From assembly GCA_026874595.1 (NCBI GenBank), contig CM049309.1, forward strand, positions 52,554,079 to 52,618,078: a DNA stretch of 64,000 nucleotides, written 5' to 3'. This document shows positions 62,501 to 64,000 of this stretch, piece after piece. The stretch comes from Sipunculus nudus. Taxonomy: Eukaryota; Annelida; Sipuncula; Golfingiida; Sipunculidae. Positions within the stretch are counted from its first letter, which is position 1. Each line of letters starts with the position of its first letter. The notes under the pieces are model-generated. The model saw nothing but the letters and a program-made list of their open reading frames with translations. It had not been told where the DNA came from and searched no databases. The translations under genes and the position numbers were made by a program.

Positions 62501-62523
62501 GGGTAGTCTGGCCTGCCGTTCAT
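2369..62523 (-). CDS. SPATA1: SPATA1 orthologue, 15 coding exons, 970 residues
   Basis: Joined minus-strand exons: 62479-62523, 47353-47459, 43393-43507, 26292-26345, 25113-25311, 19168-19969, 17829-18072, 14259-14806, 13531-13605, 11402-11528, 10446-10482, 9947-10072, 9233-9405, 5882-5980, 2369-2530. Every intron is GT..AG and every phase matches, giving 2913 nt with TAG at 2369-2371. The N-terminal block (LVDLHVYLVP, then FLKSVGRCLARVRPKQ) and the C-terminal block (ARDLWKKKYFEEKKKTAPLE, then LRALRAEVTQKKIN) match vertebrate SPATA1 as I remember it; the C-terminal part corresponds to the SPATA1_C family. Vertebrate SPATA1 is testis-enriched, lies in the sperm acrosome/flagellar region and has been reported to bind IFT20, so a sperm or ciliary role is likely. 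The protein is about twice the vertebrate length because of exons 6-8. Residue numbers below use this model; small exons in AT-rich introns could have been missed. Confidence 0.88.
2531..5881 (-). other. SPATA1 intron 14
   Basis: AT-rich intron of 3351 bp. No repeat array was recognised. The one structured spot is a group of five evenly spaced CCAAT boxes at 3437-3558. The remainder shows nothing I can name. Confidence 0.7.
3437..3558 (-). promoter_or_regulatory. Cluster of five CCAAT boxes
   Basis: ATTGG (CCAAT on the minus strand) occurs at 3437, 3467, 3493, 3524 and 3554, mostly as GATTGG. Spacings are 30, 26, 31 and 30 bp, close to three helical turns, and all share one orientation. Such spacing is typical of NF-Y clusters; a decayed 30-bp repeat is an alternative. 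Function is inferred only. Confidence 0.35.
5882..5980 (-). CDS. SPATA1: SPATA1 exon 14, C-terminal coiled coil
   Basis: A phase 0-0 exon of 33 codons (residues 885-917), SNYKIQATRLQHDIEDLQRR and following to KMKLTAEMK. The pattern Y.IQ.T..QH.I..L.R..D..KMKL..E.K matches vertebrate SPATA1. Acceptor CGTTTCAG, donor GTATAG. Confidence 0.92.
5981..9232 (-). other. SPATA1 intron 13
   Basis: Intron of 3252 bp with a 15-bp poly-G at 6663-6677. The part from about 7780 to 8420 is less AT-rich and open in several frames (a 107-codon plus-strand frame at 8090-8413), but I recognise no protein and no splice context. The rest is featureless AT-rich DNA. Confidence 0.6.
6663..6677. repeat. Poly-G tract, 15 bp
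   Basis: Uninterrupted run of G in intron 13, preceded by GGA and followed by TGG. Confidence 0.98.
9233..9405 (-). CDS. SPATA1: SPATA1 exon 13, core of C-terminal domain
   Basis: It encodes residues 827-884 and contains ARDLWKKKYFEEKKKTAPLE, the most recognisable SPATA1 signature (vertebrates have RD.WKKKYFE.KK.TA.LE), then a heptad-like stretch LKQELDSLHKRIMATLE and a Ser/Lys-rich hinge (KDSPKRASDKPSSQ). Acceptor TTTGACAG, donor GTAGGG. Confidence 0.95.
9406..9946 (-). other. SPATA1 intron 12
   Basis: Intron of 541 bp; nothing beyond the splice sites was recognised. Confidence 0.7.
9947..10072 (-). CDS. SPATA1: SPATA1 exon 12, start of C-terminal domain
   Basis: It encodes residues 785-827, KERLMEELEQARQDRKAM through REEYVRKAKGLQ to QQKRNQ. 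The pattern L..EL..AR.DR.A.E..RE..V.K.K.LQ is the start of the conserved SPATA1 C-terminal coiled-coil domain. Acceptor TTAACAG, donor GTAAGA. Confidence 0.92.
10073..10445 (-). other. SPATA1 intron 11
   Basis: Intron of 373 bp, AT-rich, no features seen. Confidence 0.7.
10446..10482 (-). CDS. SPATA1: SPATA1 exon 11, 37-nt exon
   Basis: A very short exon encoding AMNRTPADRARE (residues 773-784) plus one base. Acceptor ATCTTACAG and donor GTAAGA are both strong, and phases 0 in, 1 out join exons 10 and 12 exactly. It links the ER-rich helix to the conserved C-terminal domain. Confidence 0.8.
10483..11401 (-). other. SPATA1 intron 10
   Basis: Intron of 919 bp. The part 10920-11100 is slightly less AT-rich and may be an old transposon remnant, but no family was recognised. 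Confidence 0.6.
11402..11528 (-). CDS. SPATA1: SPATA1 exon 10, charged coiled coil
   Basis: It encodes residues 730-772, starting RWEEEQRKNEENRRRESEDE and ending EARRRQLE: a continuation of the ER-rich helix of exon 9. Acceptor AATTACAG; the donor GTTCAT is weak but is the only one giving the phase-0 end that exon 11 needs. Confidence 0.8.
11808..12060 (+). mobile_element. tRNA-derived SINE
   Basis: Head: ATGGCGTAATGGATAGGGCC (A-box region), then a B-box-like AAGGTTGTGGCTTTACC. The body carries GTGAATGGGTACTGGTCA, and the tail has GGACTGAAAGACCAGGCAGG. Copies sharing the body motif lie at about 1624-1985 and, inverted, 53500-53750. It lies in intron 9. Confidence 0.6.
12246..13243 (+). mobile_element. 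Pearl-like / Helentron-associated element with 158-bp core repeats
   Basis: The block contains a tandem core whose units start at CCTAATTTCA(A/G)GTTTCCA near 12398, 12556 and 12713 (period 157-158 bp), with a diverged unit near 13046. A (ACGG)-type stretch follows (about 13147-13193), then a 12-bp stem hairpin (13208-13238, loop of 7) and an A-rich end. The 19-bp AGTCAGCTGAGCTAAAAAT occurs at both borders (12246 and 13225). This architecture fits the bivalve pearl/BIV160 elements; the assignment is by architecture, not by a search. Confidence 0.65.
13208..13238 (+). repeat. 3'-terminal hairpin of the pearl-like element
   Basis: Left arm TAGCTCAGATGA, loop CTTCCAG, right arm TCAGCTGAGCTA: 12-bp stem with one mismatch, followed by AAAAAT. 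Terminal hairpins of this kind mark the 3' end of Helitron-like elements. Confidence 0.7.
13531..13605 (-). CDS. SPATA1: SPATA1 exon 9, charged coiled coil
   Basis: It encodes residues 705-730, RRQAEEKSKREWEEEERR and following, almost entirely Arg, Lys and Glu, typical of a single alpha helix or coiled coil. Acceptor TTTTACAG, donor GTATAA; phases 2 in and 2 out fit exons 8 and 10. Confidence 0.85.
13606..14258 (-). other. SPATA1 intron 8
   Basis: Intron of 653 bp, AT-rich; no recognised element. Confidence 0.7.
14259..14806 (-). CDS. SPATA1: SPATA1 exon 8, low-complexity and basic region
   Basis: It encodes residues 523-705, starting HHPAAAPARLGPNHH and ending in a very basic segment (KKFHRKPRSGKRTSKRRNAG) that could act as a nuclear localisation or RNA/microtubule-binding patch. 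I chose the acceptor CCTCCCTTACAG at 14807-14808 because it is phase 0, matching exon 7. A stronger-looking acceptor 43 bp upstream (CCTCCCACAG) would put a stop codon in frame. The donor is GTGAGG. The region is unlike vertebrate SPATA1; its place is inferred from frame continuity into exon 9. Confidence 0.75.
15936..16281. mobile_element. MITE with TGGTTCTCAGGC inverted ends (copy 1)
   Basis: The ends form an imperfect inverted repeat of about 33 bp: left AAGGCCCAAAAAAATAAAG then TTTGGTTCTCAGGCA; right, read in reverse complement, TTAGGGCCAAAAACAATAAA then AGGTGTGGTTCTCAGGC. A second copy in opposite orientation is at about 34473-34805. No coding capacity, so it is non-autonomous. The target duplication is unclear (TTAA-like). 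Confidence 0.6.
16517..16723. repeat. Tandem duplication, two units of about 103 bp
   Basis: The unit begins CACACTCA(G/A) and contains GTGCTGGTTAAT(G/A)TCAAGTATT and TGGATT(G/A)CTGTGATT. Units start at 16517 and 16620 and differ by several substitutions and small gaps. Confidence 0.85.
17829..18072 (-). CDS. SPATA1: SPATA1 exon 7 with asparagine-rich octapeptide repeats
   Basis: It encodes residues 441-522. After RNDE come seven units of eight residues (445-500) of the form R-N-N-(T/A)-G-N-(M/T)-D, decaying towards the end, then a charged tail (REYERENQGKSASSSRDLSN). The DNA shows a 24-bp tandem repeat. Acceptor TTTCATAG; donor GTATCA after CAGCAA, weaker than the others. Phases 2 in, 0 out agree with exons 6 and 8. 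Not seen in vertebrate SPATA1. Confidence 0.75.
17880..18072 (-). repeat. SPATA1: Coding 24-bp minisatellite in SPATA1 exon 7
   Basis: Minus-strand units of 24 bp, such as AATATGGACAGAAATAATAC plus four bases, are repeated about seven times and keep the reading frame, producing the asparagine-rich octapeptides. Units nearest the acceptor are the most alike. Confidence 0.85.
18073..19167 (-). other. SPATA1 intron 6
   Basis: Intron of 1095 bp with poly-G runs at 18729-18739 and 19056-19069. No other features. Confidence 0.7.
19168..19969 (-). CDS. SPATA1: SPATA1 exon 6, long disordered region
   Basis: An 802-nt exon encoding residues 174-441 (starts GEDHFPKPYK, ends DLERQRMDEMY). It is rich in Ser, Pro, Asn, His, Thr and Gln and has no predicted fold. 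Three TQT motifs occur at residues 202-204, 234-236 and 260-262. A proline-directed section near the end repeats the form L-S-A-(S/T)-P-P-(N/H)-(S/T). The last 20 residues turn acidic and helical, leading towards the coiled coil. Acceptor TTTCACAG, donor GTATGT; the reading frame is open throughout and both phases fit. Vertebrate SPATA1 has a much shorter, dissimilar middle part. Confidence 0.85.
21480..21498. repeat. Poly-G tract, 19 bp
   Basis: Longest homopolymer in the window, preceded by TTTTTTC. Confidence 0.98.
24601..24750. repeat. Imperfect 50-bp tandem repeat, about three units
   Basis: Units carry (A/G)TCTCATG(G/A)TGAAACCCTGA at 24602 and 24651 and a decayed TTCATGGTGATA about 50 bp later, each followed by a TCAA(T/G)(C/T)AAGAAT block. 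Confidence 0.6.
25113..25311 (-). CDS. SPATA1: SPATA1 exon 5, end of N-terminal domain and linker
   Basis: It encodes residues 108-174. The first part, AYSPEIFILEV, is the last strand of the conserved domain (P.E.(F/Y).L in vertebrates). The rest, rich in Ser, Pro, Asn and Tyr, begins the disordered central region. Acceptor TTTCAG and donor GTTTGT; phases 0 in, 1 out. Confidence 0.85.
25335..25832 (+). mobile_element. Pearl-like element, 150-bp core units
   Basis: Three diverged units begin near 25343, 25491 and 25640 with GTCTGGTGAC(C/A)TCTGA-type sequence and share GTGGATTT and AAATCCAT(C/T). The end has GGACGAATGGACAGGTGTAT and an A-rich tail, a decayed version of the tails at 32.1 and 60.3 kb. 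The same family occurs at 59985-60360. It lies in intron 4. Confidence 0.55.
26292..26345 (-). CDS. SPATA1: SPATA1 exon 4, N-terminal domain
   Basis: A 54-nt exon, phase 0 at both ends, encoding VRPKQEYQLKAKNFLPPQ (residues 90-107). The acceptor has a nine-T tract before CAG and the donor is GTTTGT. The K-Q-E..LK.K.F.PP pattern matches the vertebrate protein directly after its FLK..G block. It is separated from exon 3 by the 17-kb intron 3. Confidence 0.9.
26495..26870. repeat. Pair of inverted repeat copies upstream of exon 4
   Basis: ACTGTGGTTGCCTTTTTGTT near 26495-26515 recurs inverted near 26830-26850 as AAGGCAACCACAGTATTC. Each is followed by TTCG(T)GAGGGTT-type sequence. This resembles a short interspersed repeat common in mollusc sequence; the two copies face each other. 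Confidence 0.45.
28982..28996. repeat. Poly-G tract, 15 bp
   Basis: Run of G continued by TGGGGCGGGG, so G-rich over about 25 bp. Confidence 0.98.
29843..30960. repeat. 31-bp minisatellite, about 36 copies
   Basis: The unit is GGCAGGTCTCTGTGGGACAG plus GGCAGGCTGAA (31 bp). Because 31 is not a multiple of 3 and the unit lacks stops on the minus strand, all three minus frames are open, giving apparent proteins of 220-360 residues. I regard these as artefacts of the repeat. Each unit, read in the direction of SPATA1, contains a pyrimidine-rich tract ending CCCACAG, which resembles a 3' splice acceptor. Confidence 0.95.
31985..32180 (+). mobile_element. Decayed pearl-like element 3' end with hairpin
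   Basis: ACGGAGGGACTGACAGACGG is followed by ATACCCGTCAT / ATGACGGGTGTAT, a nearly perfect hairpin at 32157-32181, and an A-rich tail. The same tail in weaker form is at 60300-60360. The 5' limit is uncertain. Confidence 0.5.
32992..33089. repeat. Exact tandem duplication of 49 bp
   Basis: The unit starts AATCTTCATCAAAGGAGTTC and ends AAAAAAAGTAA. Copies at 32992-33040 and 33041-33089 are identical by eye, so the duplication is recent. Confidence 0.95.
34473..34805. mobile_element. MITE with TGGTTCTCAGGC inverted ends (copy 2)
   Basis: It begins GGTGTGGTTCTCAGGCACCG and ends GTGCTTGAGAACCAAACA. It is the reverse complement of copy 1 at 15936-16281 with many shared blocks, for example AAAATCATACAATTTTGAT and GTAGTGCTTTTACTTGTTGA. 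Confidence 0.6.
34938..35175. repeat. Imperfect tandem duplication, unit about 111-125 bp
   Basis: TTAACAAAAGAAG(G/A)ATGTTT starts at 34938 and 35049. Both units contain TTTACAACTCAAGGACAAT and GACATTTCATGGCT. The second unit carries about 20 extra bases. Confidence 0.85.
35540..36230. repeat. 33-bp minisatellite
   Basis: The unit CACAGCTTGTGTGGCTCATC plus CTCAGCCTTTGGA (33 bp) is regular from about 35645 to 36060 and decays on both sides. Since 33 is a multiple of 3, frames stay open on both strands (minus strand AEDEPHKLCPK repeats). There is no start, splice or homology support for coding. Confidence 0.93.
37307..39478. repeat. 43-bp AT-rich satellite, about 50 copies
   Basis: The unit is ATGAATGAAGTATCACAATA plus TGTATCATATCATGTATTGTATC (43 bp). 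Variants alternate: TATCACAAT or TATCAAAAT, and an AGTAACACAAT...ATAGCATGAATTGAATC type. The latter's CATAGCATGAATT sits at 38223, 38438, 38610 and 38825, spacings of 5, 4 and 5 units, so groups of units have been copied together. Confidence 0.95.
40855..41755. mobile_element. Non-autonomous hAT-type element
   Basis: It starts TAGTGGTGGG and ends CCCACCACTA (10-bp perfect inverted ends). It is flanked by GTATATAT (40847-40854) and GCATATAT (41756-41763), an 8-bp target duplication with one mismatch, the length made by hAT transposases. No transposase motif is visible in the 901 bp. Confidence 0.7.
43393..43507 (-). CDS. SPATA1: SPATA1 exon 3, N-terminal domain
   Basis: It encodes residues 51-89, beginning RVLPETTINAMRSDLENQL and ending FLKSVGRCLAR. 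The acceptor follows CTACACAG, the donor is GTAAGT, and phases are 2 in, 0 out. The TI.AMR..L helix and the YVFLKSVG strand correspond to conserved positions of the vertebrate N-terminal domain. Confidence 0.9.
44850..46252 (+). mobile_element. Pearl-like / Helentron-associated element with seven 180-bp repeats
   Basis: The 5' part has a small palindrome TGTGTCGAAACGACACA and ATGCCCCCGCC. Then come seven units of 180-182 bp, marked by TCTGTAAC at 44991, 45173, 45353, 45533, 45713, 45895 and about 46077. After them is a (GGAC/GGAAGGAC) stretch at 46172-46202, a terminal hairpin and poly-A. The organisation matches bivalve pearl elements whose cores are satellite-like repeats. No coding sequence. 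Confidence 0.7.
46216..46246 (+). repeat. 3'-terminal hairpin of the 180-bp element
   Basis: Arms TATGCCCCAACCAC and GTGGCGGGGGCATA pair over 14 bp with two mismatches around a TTT loop, followed by AAAAAA. The end ATGCCCC/GGGGGCAT also mirrors ATGCCCCCGCC near the 5' border. Confidence 0.7.
47353..47459 (-). CDS. SPATA1: SPATA1 exon 2, start of N-terminal domain
   Basis: It encodes residues 16-50 plus two bases of codon 51, starting LVDLHVYLVPAELW and ending TVSAGFI. The acceptor is TTTTTTGTAG and the donor GTAAGT. LVDLHVY..P and SAGF are conserved against vertebrate SPATA1. The predicted pattern is a beta strand, a helix and a second strand start, as in a small beta-grasp-like domain; the fold is inference. 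The first 30 coding bases and the acceptor resemble the 36-bp minisatellite that begins about 270 bp upstream in intron 1. Confidence 0.9.
47460..47732. repeat. Diverged copies of the exon-2-boundary repeat
   Basis: Motifs of the form (A/G)TCCACAAG(C/T)TAC or TTCACAAGTTAAC recur at about 47520, 47581 and 47638, spaced 57-69 bp from each other and from the same motif at the exon 2 acceptor (47451-47463). They look like old, mutated copies linking exon 2 with the regular array. Confidence 0.6.
47733..50371. repeat. 36-bp minisatellite, about 73 copies
   Basis: The plus-strand unit is CAACCAGGGAAAGAGGTACA plus GAAGAAAGTCCTCAAG (36 bp, 12 codons). Both strands therefore show long open frames (plus QPGKEVQKKVLK, minus LEDFLLYLFPWL). 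I regard these as by-products of the period, with no start context, splice or homology support. On the minus strand the unit resembles the exon 2 acceptor and first ten codons. Blocks of about 500 bp are themselves duplicated (GAAGATATTC at about 48012, 48511 and 49300). Confidence 0.95.
50505..50745. repeat. Diverged distal copies of the exon-2-boundary repeat
   Basis: AATCCACAAGCTGCAACAGA near 50625, ACACAAGTTCCACAGTTAAC near 50520 and two AAATCTACCAGCAAA units near 50665 and 50692 resemble the array unit but are strongly mutated. Confidence 0.5.
51945..52126 (-). mobile_element. tRNA-derived SINE
   Basis: On the minus strand the head reads GGACAGCTGAGTGGTAAAAC (A box) and later CAGGTTCCATTCCTGG, in which GGTTCCATTCC is a consensus B box. 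The spacing is a little over that of a tRNA gene, and no cloverleaf is evident, so this is a SINE or tRNA-like remnant and not a functional tRNA. It seems distinct from the family at 11808. Confidence 0.6.
53276..53285. repeat. Poly-G tract, 10 bp
   Basis: Run of G followed by ACATATTTAGTGGCTAAGAC, which may be a decayed SINE head. Confidence 0.95.
53500..53750 (-). mobile_element. tRNA-derived SINE, same family as 11808-12060
   Basis: Minus-strand order: GGTGGCATAAAACTTAGAGC (A-box region), AAGGTTGTGGGTTCACATTCC with a B-box-like segment, then a body with GTGAATGGGTTCTGGTCAGA and AAATGTAGAA. The body matches the SINE at 11.9 kb. A 16-bp poly-C/G tract (53610-53625) interrupts it. Confidence 0.55.
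53610..53625. repeat. Poly-C tract, 16 bp
   Basis: Run of C inside the inverted SINE copy. Confidence 0.98.
55894..56155. mobile_element. Short TIR element (ACCTCCACCAAG ends)
   Basis: The left end is TTACCTCCACCAAGTGGGGG, followed by TTATGTTTTTGC and GGGTTGTCTCTCTGTTAGCA. The right end is CTTGGTGGAGGACTGTGCTC then CTGAGTGCTTTTCTAGTT. The outer blocks are inverted copies. I recognise it as a non-coding repeat type found in many invertebrate genomes. A fragment of the same end occurs near 33988. Confidence 0.55.
56682..56770. repeat. 33-bp tandem repeat, three units
   Basis: AGTGAAAC(A/T)TA(A/G)CC starts at 56688, 56721 and 56754, each preceded by an AATA(C/T)A block. Confidence 0.8.
57394..57441 (-). 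CDS. Possible alternative SPATA1 first exon
   Basis: ATG at 57439-57441 in a good context (ACT before ATG, G after) opens MASDARQTFSSTGEDG, 48 nt, followed by a consensus donor GTAAGA. The donor phase is 0, exactly what exon 2 needs. In the ATG frame no upstream AG acceptor has the right phase to join exon 1, so it fits an alternative first exon better than an internal one. The 600 bp upstream (57485-58090) look less AT-rich than their surroundings, compatible with an alternative promoter. No protein homology supports the 16 residues. Confidence 0.4.
57485..58090 (-). promoter_or_regulatory. Possible alternative promoter region
   Basis: This stretch upstream of the alternative first exon looks less AT-rich and contains more CpG than its neighbours. 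Open frames of about 90 codons exist here but show no recognisable protein. No clear TATA or initiator can be assigned. Confidence 0.25.
59985..60360 (+). mobile_element. Pearl-like element, same family as 25335-25832
   Basis: Two core units with GTCTGGTGACCTCTGACCTC and (T)AGTGACCTCTGAACTTAAT share GTGGATTTT and AAATC(T/C)(G/A)TCA blocks with the copy at 25.3 kb. The end has GGACGGACAGACGG, a decayed CCCGTCAT hairpin and an A-rich tail. Confidence 0.6.
62243..62259. repeat. Poly-C tract, 17 bp
   Basis: Run of C about 220 bp downstream of exon 1 in intron 1. Confidence 0.98.
62479..62523 (-). CDS. SPATA1: SPATA1 exon 1 (residues 1-15)
   Basis: It encodes MNGRPDYPPRPPSEQ and ends at CAG before GTAAAT, phase 0. 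The start is favoured because it has a good context (ACC before ATG) and its phase joins exactly to the conserved exon 2. The residues are short, proline-rich and probably disordered, as in other SPATA1 N-termini. It lies in a locally CpG-richer stretch, as expected for a promoter-proximal exon. Confidence 0.75.
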
Positions 62524-63680
62524 GGTGTTGTTTGTTGTCAACTGCTGTATTCACAATTACCAGACCTGCTGTACATCTTACGCACCCTAATAACCCCGGC
62601 TTGACACGCGGAAACCTTTACCTGTGCGGCGACGTGGTTTCCAGGCGATATGTCAACAAATGCGACATCGTTATGTCACATGACAACAGGCTCGGGGACC
62701 GGTTCGTTTTATTTCTCCATTCAAGTTTAAGAGGTCCGCGATTGGTCGTTTTAAAACATTTACAAGGGTAAAGTAAATTATATATGAAGGATCAGAGGAT
62801 GTTTCATGAATAATTTACTGTTTAAACCACGAAAGGTAATTTATAATGCAGGATAATCGAGTTTTGGCGCGCCCGTTTACAAGGTAAGCGCTATCTGCTA
62901 ACAATGATTATAGTCTTTGGCACCAGGAGGCGCACCAACCTGCGTATCAGGACGACGAGAGCCGCACTTGTTGGCTACATTTCAAATCCAAACCCCAAAA
63001 ATATGATGTCACACAATGAACAGGAAAACATACCTGTTGCCCTTATGACACCTATTTTATGGAAGTTACAATTGACAGTGTATGTCGAATTTAATCTTGA
63101 TTAGTAAACGATTTACTAACATTTTGATAATATAAATATCCCGGTATATAATTTAATAAATATAATTTATTAAATTATTGTTCTTATTTTTATAATTTTA
63201 ATTTAATTTTTATTAAAATAGAAAAACAAAAATTGATATTGGGCTGTATAGTTCTCCGAGTCTTTTTTTCATATCTGCAAGGGGAATAAACTGAAGTAAG
63301 TGATATTGAACACATACGCACATGTATAATACAATATATTCATTATCGTTCAATATCCCCCCCCCCCCCCCACATTCAGGAGCACACATTCAGTACGCGC
63401 TTCTGAAATCTAGAGTCTTCCATTGCTATATTAAAATTTATGTTTACTCCATAATTGTATAGCAGAATTATATATTATGACGCATGAGTATTTTGAAATA
63501 TATATTATCCGGACTGAAATGATATAATGAGCTGTCATATAATATCACCTGGTATTTTATAAGCCTACTCTGAACAAGATTTCCTAGTCCAGACATGCCG
63601 AGTCATCCGCATTACGCATCTCACTCCGGCTGACCAAACTCGCACATTCTGACCTTATATAACTTTGTTTATATATATAT
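62524..63680 (-). promoter_or_regulatory. 5' flank and probable promoter of SPATA1
   Basis: The first 400 bp upstream of the ATG are GC- and CpG-richer than the rest of the window (for example GTGCGGCGACGTGG, GGCGCGCCCG), as at an animal promoter. No convincing RFX X-box or TATA box was found. Plus-strand open frames at 62532 and 62904 have no support. From 63.1 kb on it is AT-rich, with a 15-bp poly-C at 63357-63371. Confidence 0.4.
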
Positions 63681-63891
63681 CAGGGGCGGATCCAGGATTT
63701 AGGAAAAGGGGGGGGGGGGGGGTCCAACCCAGGAGGACTTATGAAAATCCTAAAAAAGGTCATCACGTCTGGAAAAGGGGGGGGGGGGGGTCCAGGCCGC
63801 AAAATTACGTCTAAAACCCCTTAAAAAAGGGTGCTTCGGGTGAAAAGGGGGGTCCGGACCCCCTGGACCCCCCCCCCTTGATCCGCTTCTG
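63681..63891. mobile_element. MITE-like element with CAGGGGCGGATC ends
   Basis: The left end is CAGGGGCGGATCCAGGATTT; the right end in reverse complement is CAGAAGCGGATCAAGGGG. TATAT flanks both sides (63676-63680 and 63892-63896), a probable 5-bp target duplication, though the AT-rich context weakens it. It carries two internal poly-G runs (63708-63722, 63777-63790). GGGGCGGATCCAGG-type elements are common in invertebrate genomes. Confidence 0.6.
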
Positions 63892-64000
63892 TATATTGTT
63901 CATCAAAACAAGATTGAAGTGAAATTAAAATAGATAATAACAATGTATTAATTATAAATAATTTATTTATTTATAAAACGCTTGTATCTGCCCGAATCAA

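Noticed and set aside
62600-62700. RFX X-box or CLEAR/E-box in the SPATA1 promoter (GTTTCCAGGCGAT, GTCACATGAC)
   Set aside because: Both differ from the consensus at key positions; too weak to call by eye.
62532-63104. Divergent plus-strand gene sharing the SPATA1 promoter
   Set aside because: Open frames of 66-79 codons only, with no recognised protein or clear donor sites.

Overview
The window is nuclear DNA of an invertebrate animal, most likely a bivalve mollusc. It is AT-rich and intron-rich. It carries mobile elements with a (ACGG)n-type stretch, a terminal hairpin and an A-rich tail around tandem cores of about 150-180 bp. That build is known from bivalve pearl / Helentron-associated elements, and the 3' end at 13.2 kb resembles tails I remember from oyster genomes. 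The species cannot be named from the sequence.

I can support one protein-coding gene. It is on the minus strand and fills nearly the whole window (62523 down to 2369): an orthologue of SPATA1, spermatogenesis-associated protein 1. I reconstructed 15 coding exons (45+107+115+54+199+802+244+548+75+127+37+126+173+99+162 nt). All junctions use GT/AG, all phases agree, and the sum is 2913 nt, or 970 codons plus overlap-free stop (970 residues and TAG). Exons 2-5 encode the conserved N-terminal globular domain. Exons 6-8 encode a long low-complexity region absent from the roughly 460-residue vertebrate protein. Exons 9-15 encode the charged coiled coil and the conserved SPATA1 C-terminal domain. 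A possible alternative first exon with the same splice phase lies at 57394-57441.

Layout by coordinate: 1-2368 3' flank with a SINE; 2369-14806 exons 15 to 8, with a pearl-like element (12.2-13.2 kb) and a SINE in intron 9; 14807-26345 exons 7 to 4, with a MITE, an asparagine-rich coding minisatellite and a pearl-like element; 26346-43392 intron 3 (17 kb), with a 31-bp array, a 33-bp array, a 43-bp satellite with higher-order structure, a second MITE copy and a hAT-type MITE; 43393-47459 exons 3 and 2, separated by an intron holding seven 180-bp repeats in a mobile element; 47460-62478 intron 1 (15 kb), with a 2.6-kb 36-bp array beside exon 2, SINEs and the alternative first exon; 62479-62523 exon 1; then the probable promoter flank and a terminal-inverted-repeat element at 63681-63891.

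The most striking observation is that the 36-bp minisatellite in intron 1 matches the 3' splice site and first ten codons of SPATA1 exon 2, which lies just downstream of it. The array therefore looks seeded from that exon boundary, and the units that expanded most have lost the acceptor AG. The protein also carries three TQT motifs in its disordered region, suggestive of dynein light chain (LC8) binding. No complete transposase, RNA gene, CRISPR array or second host gene could be supported.
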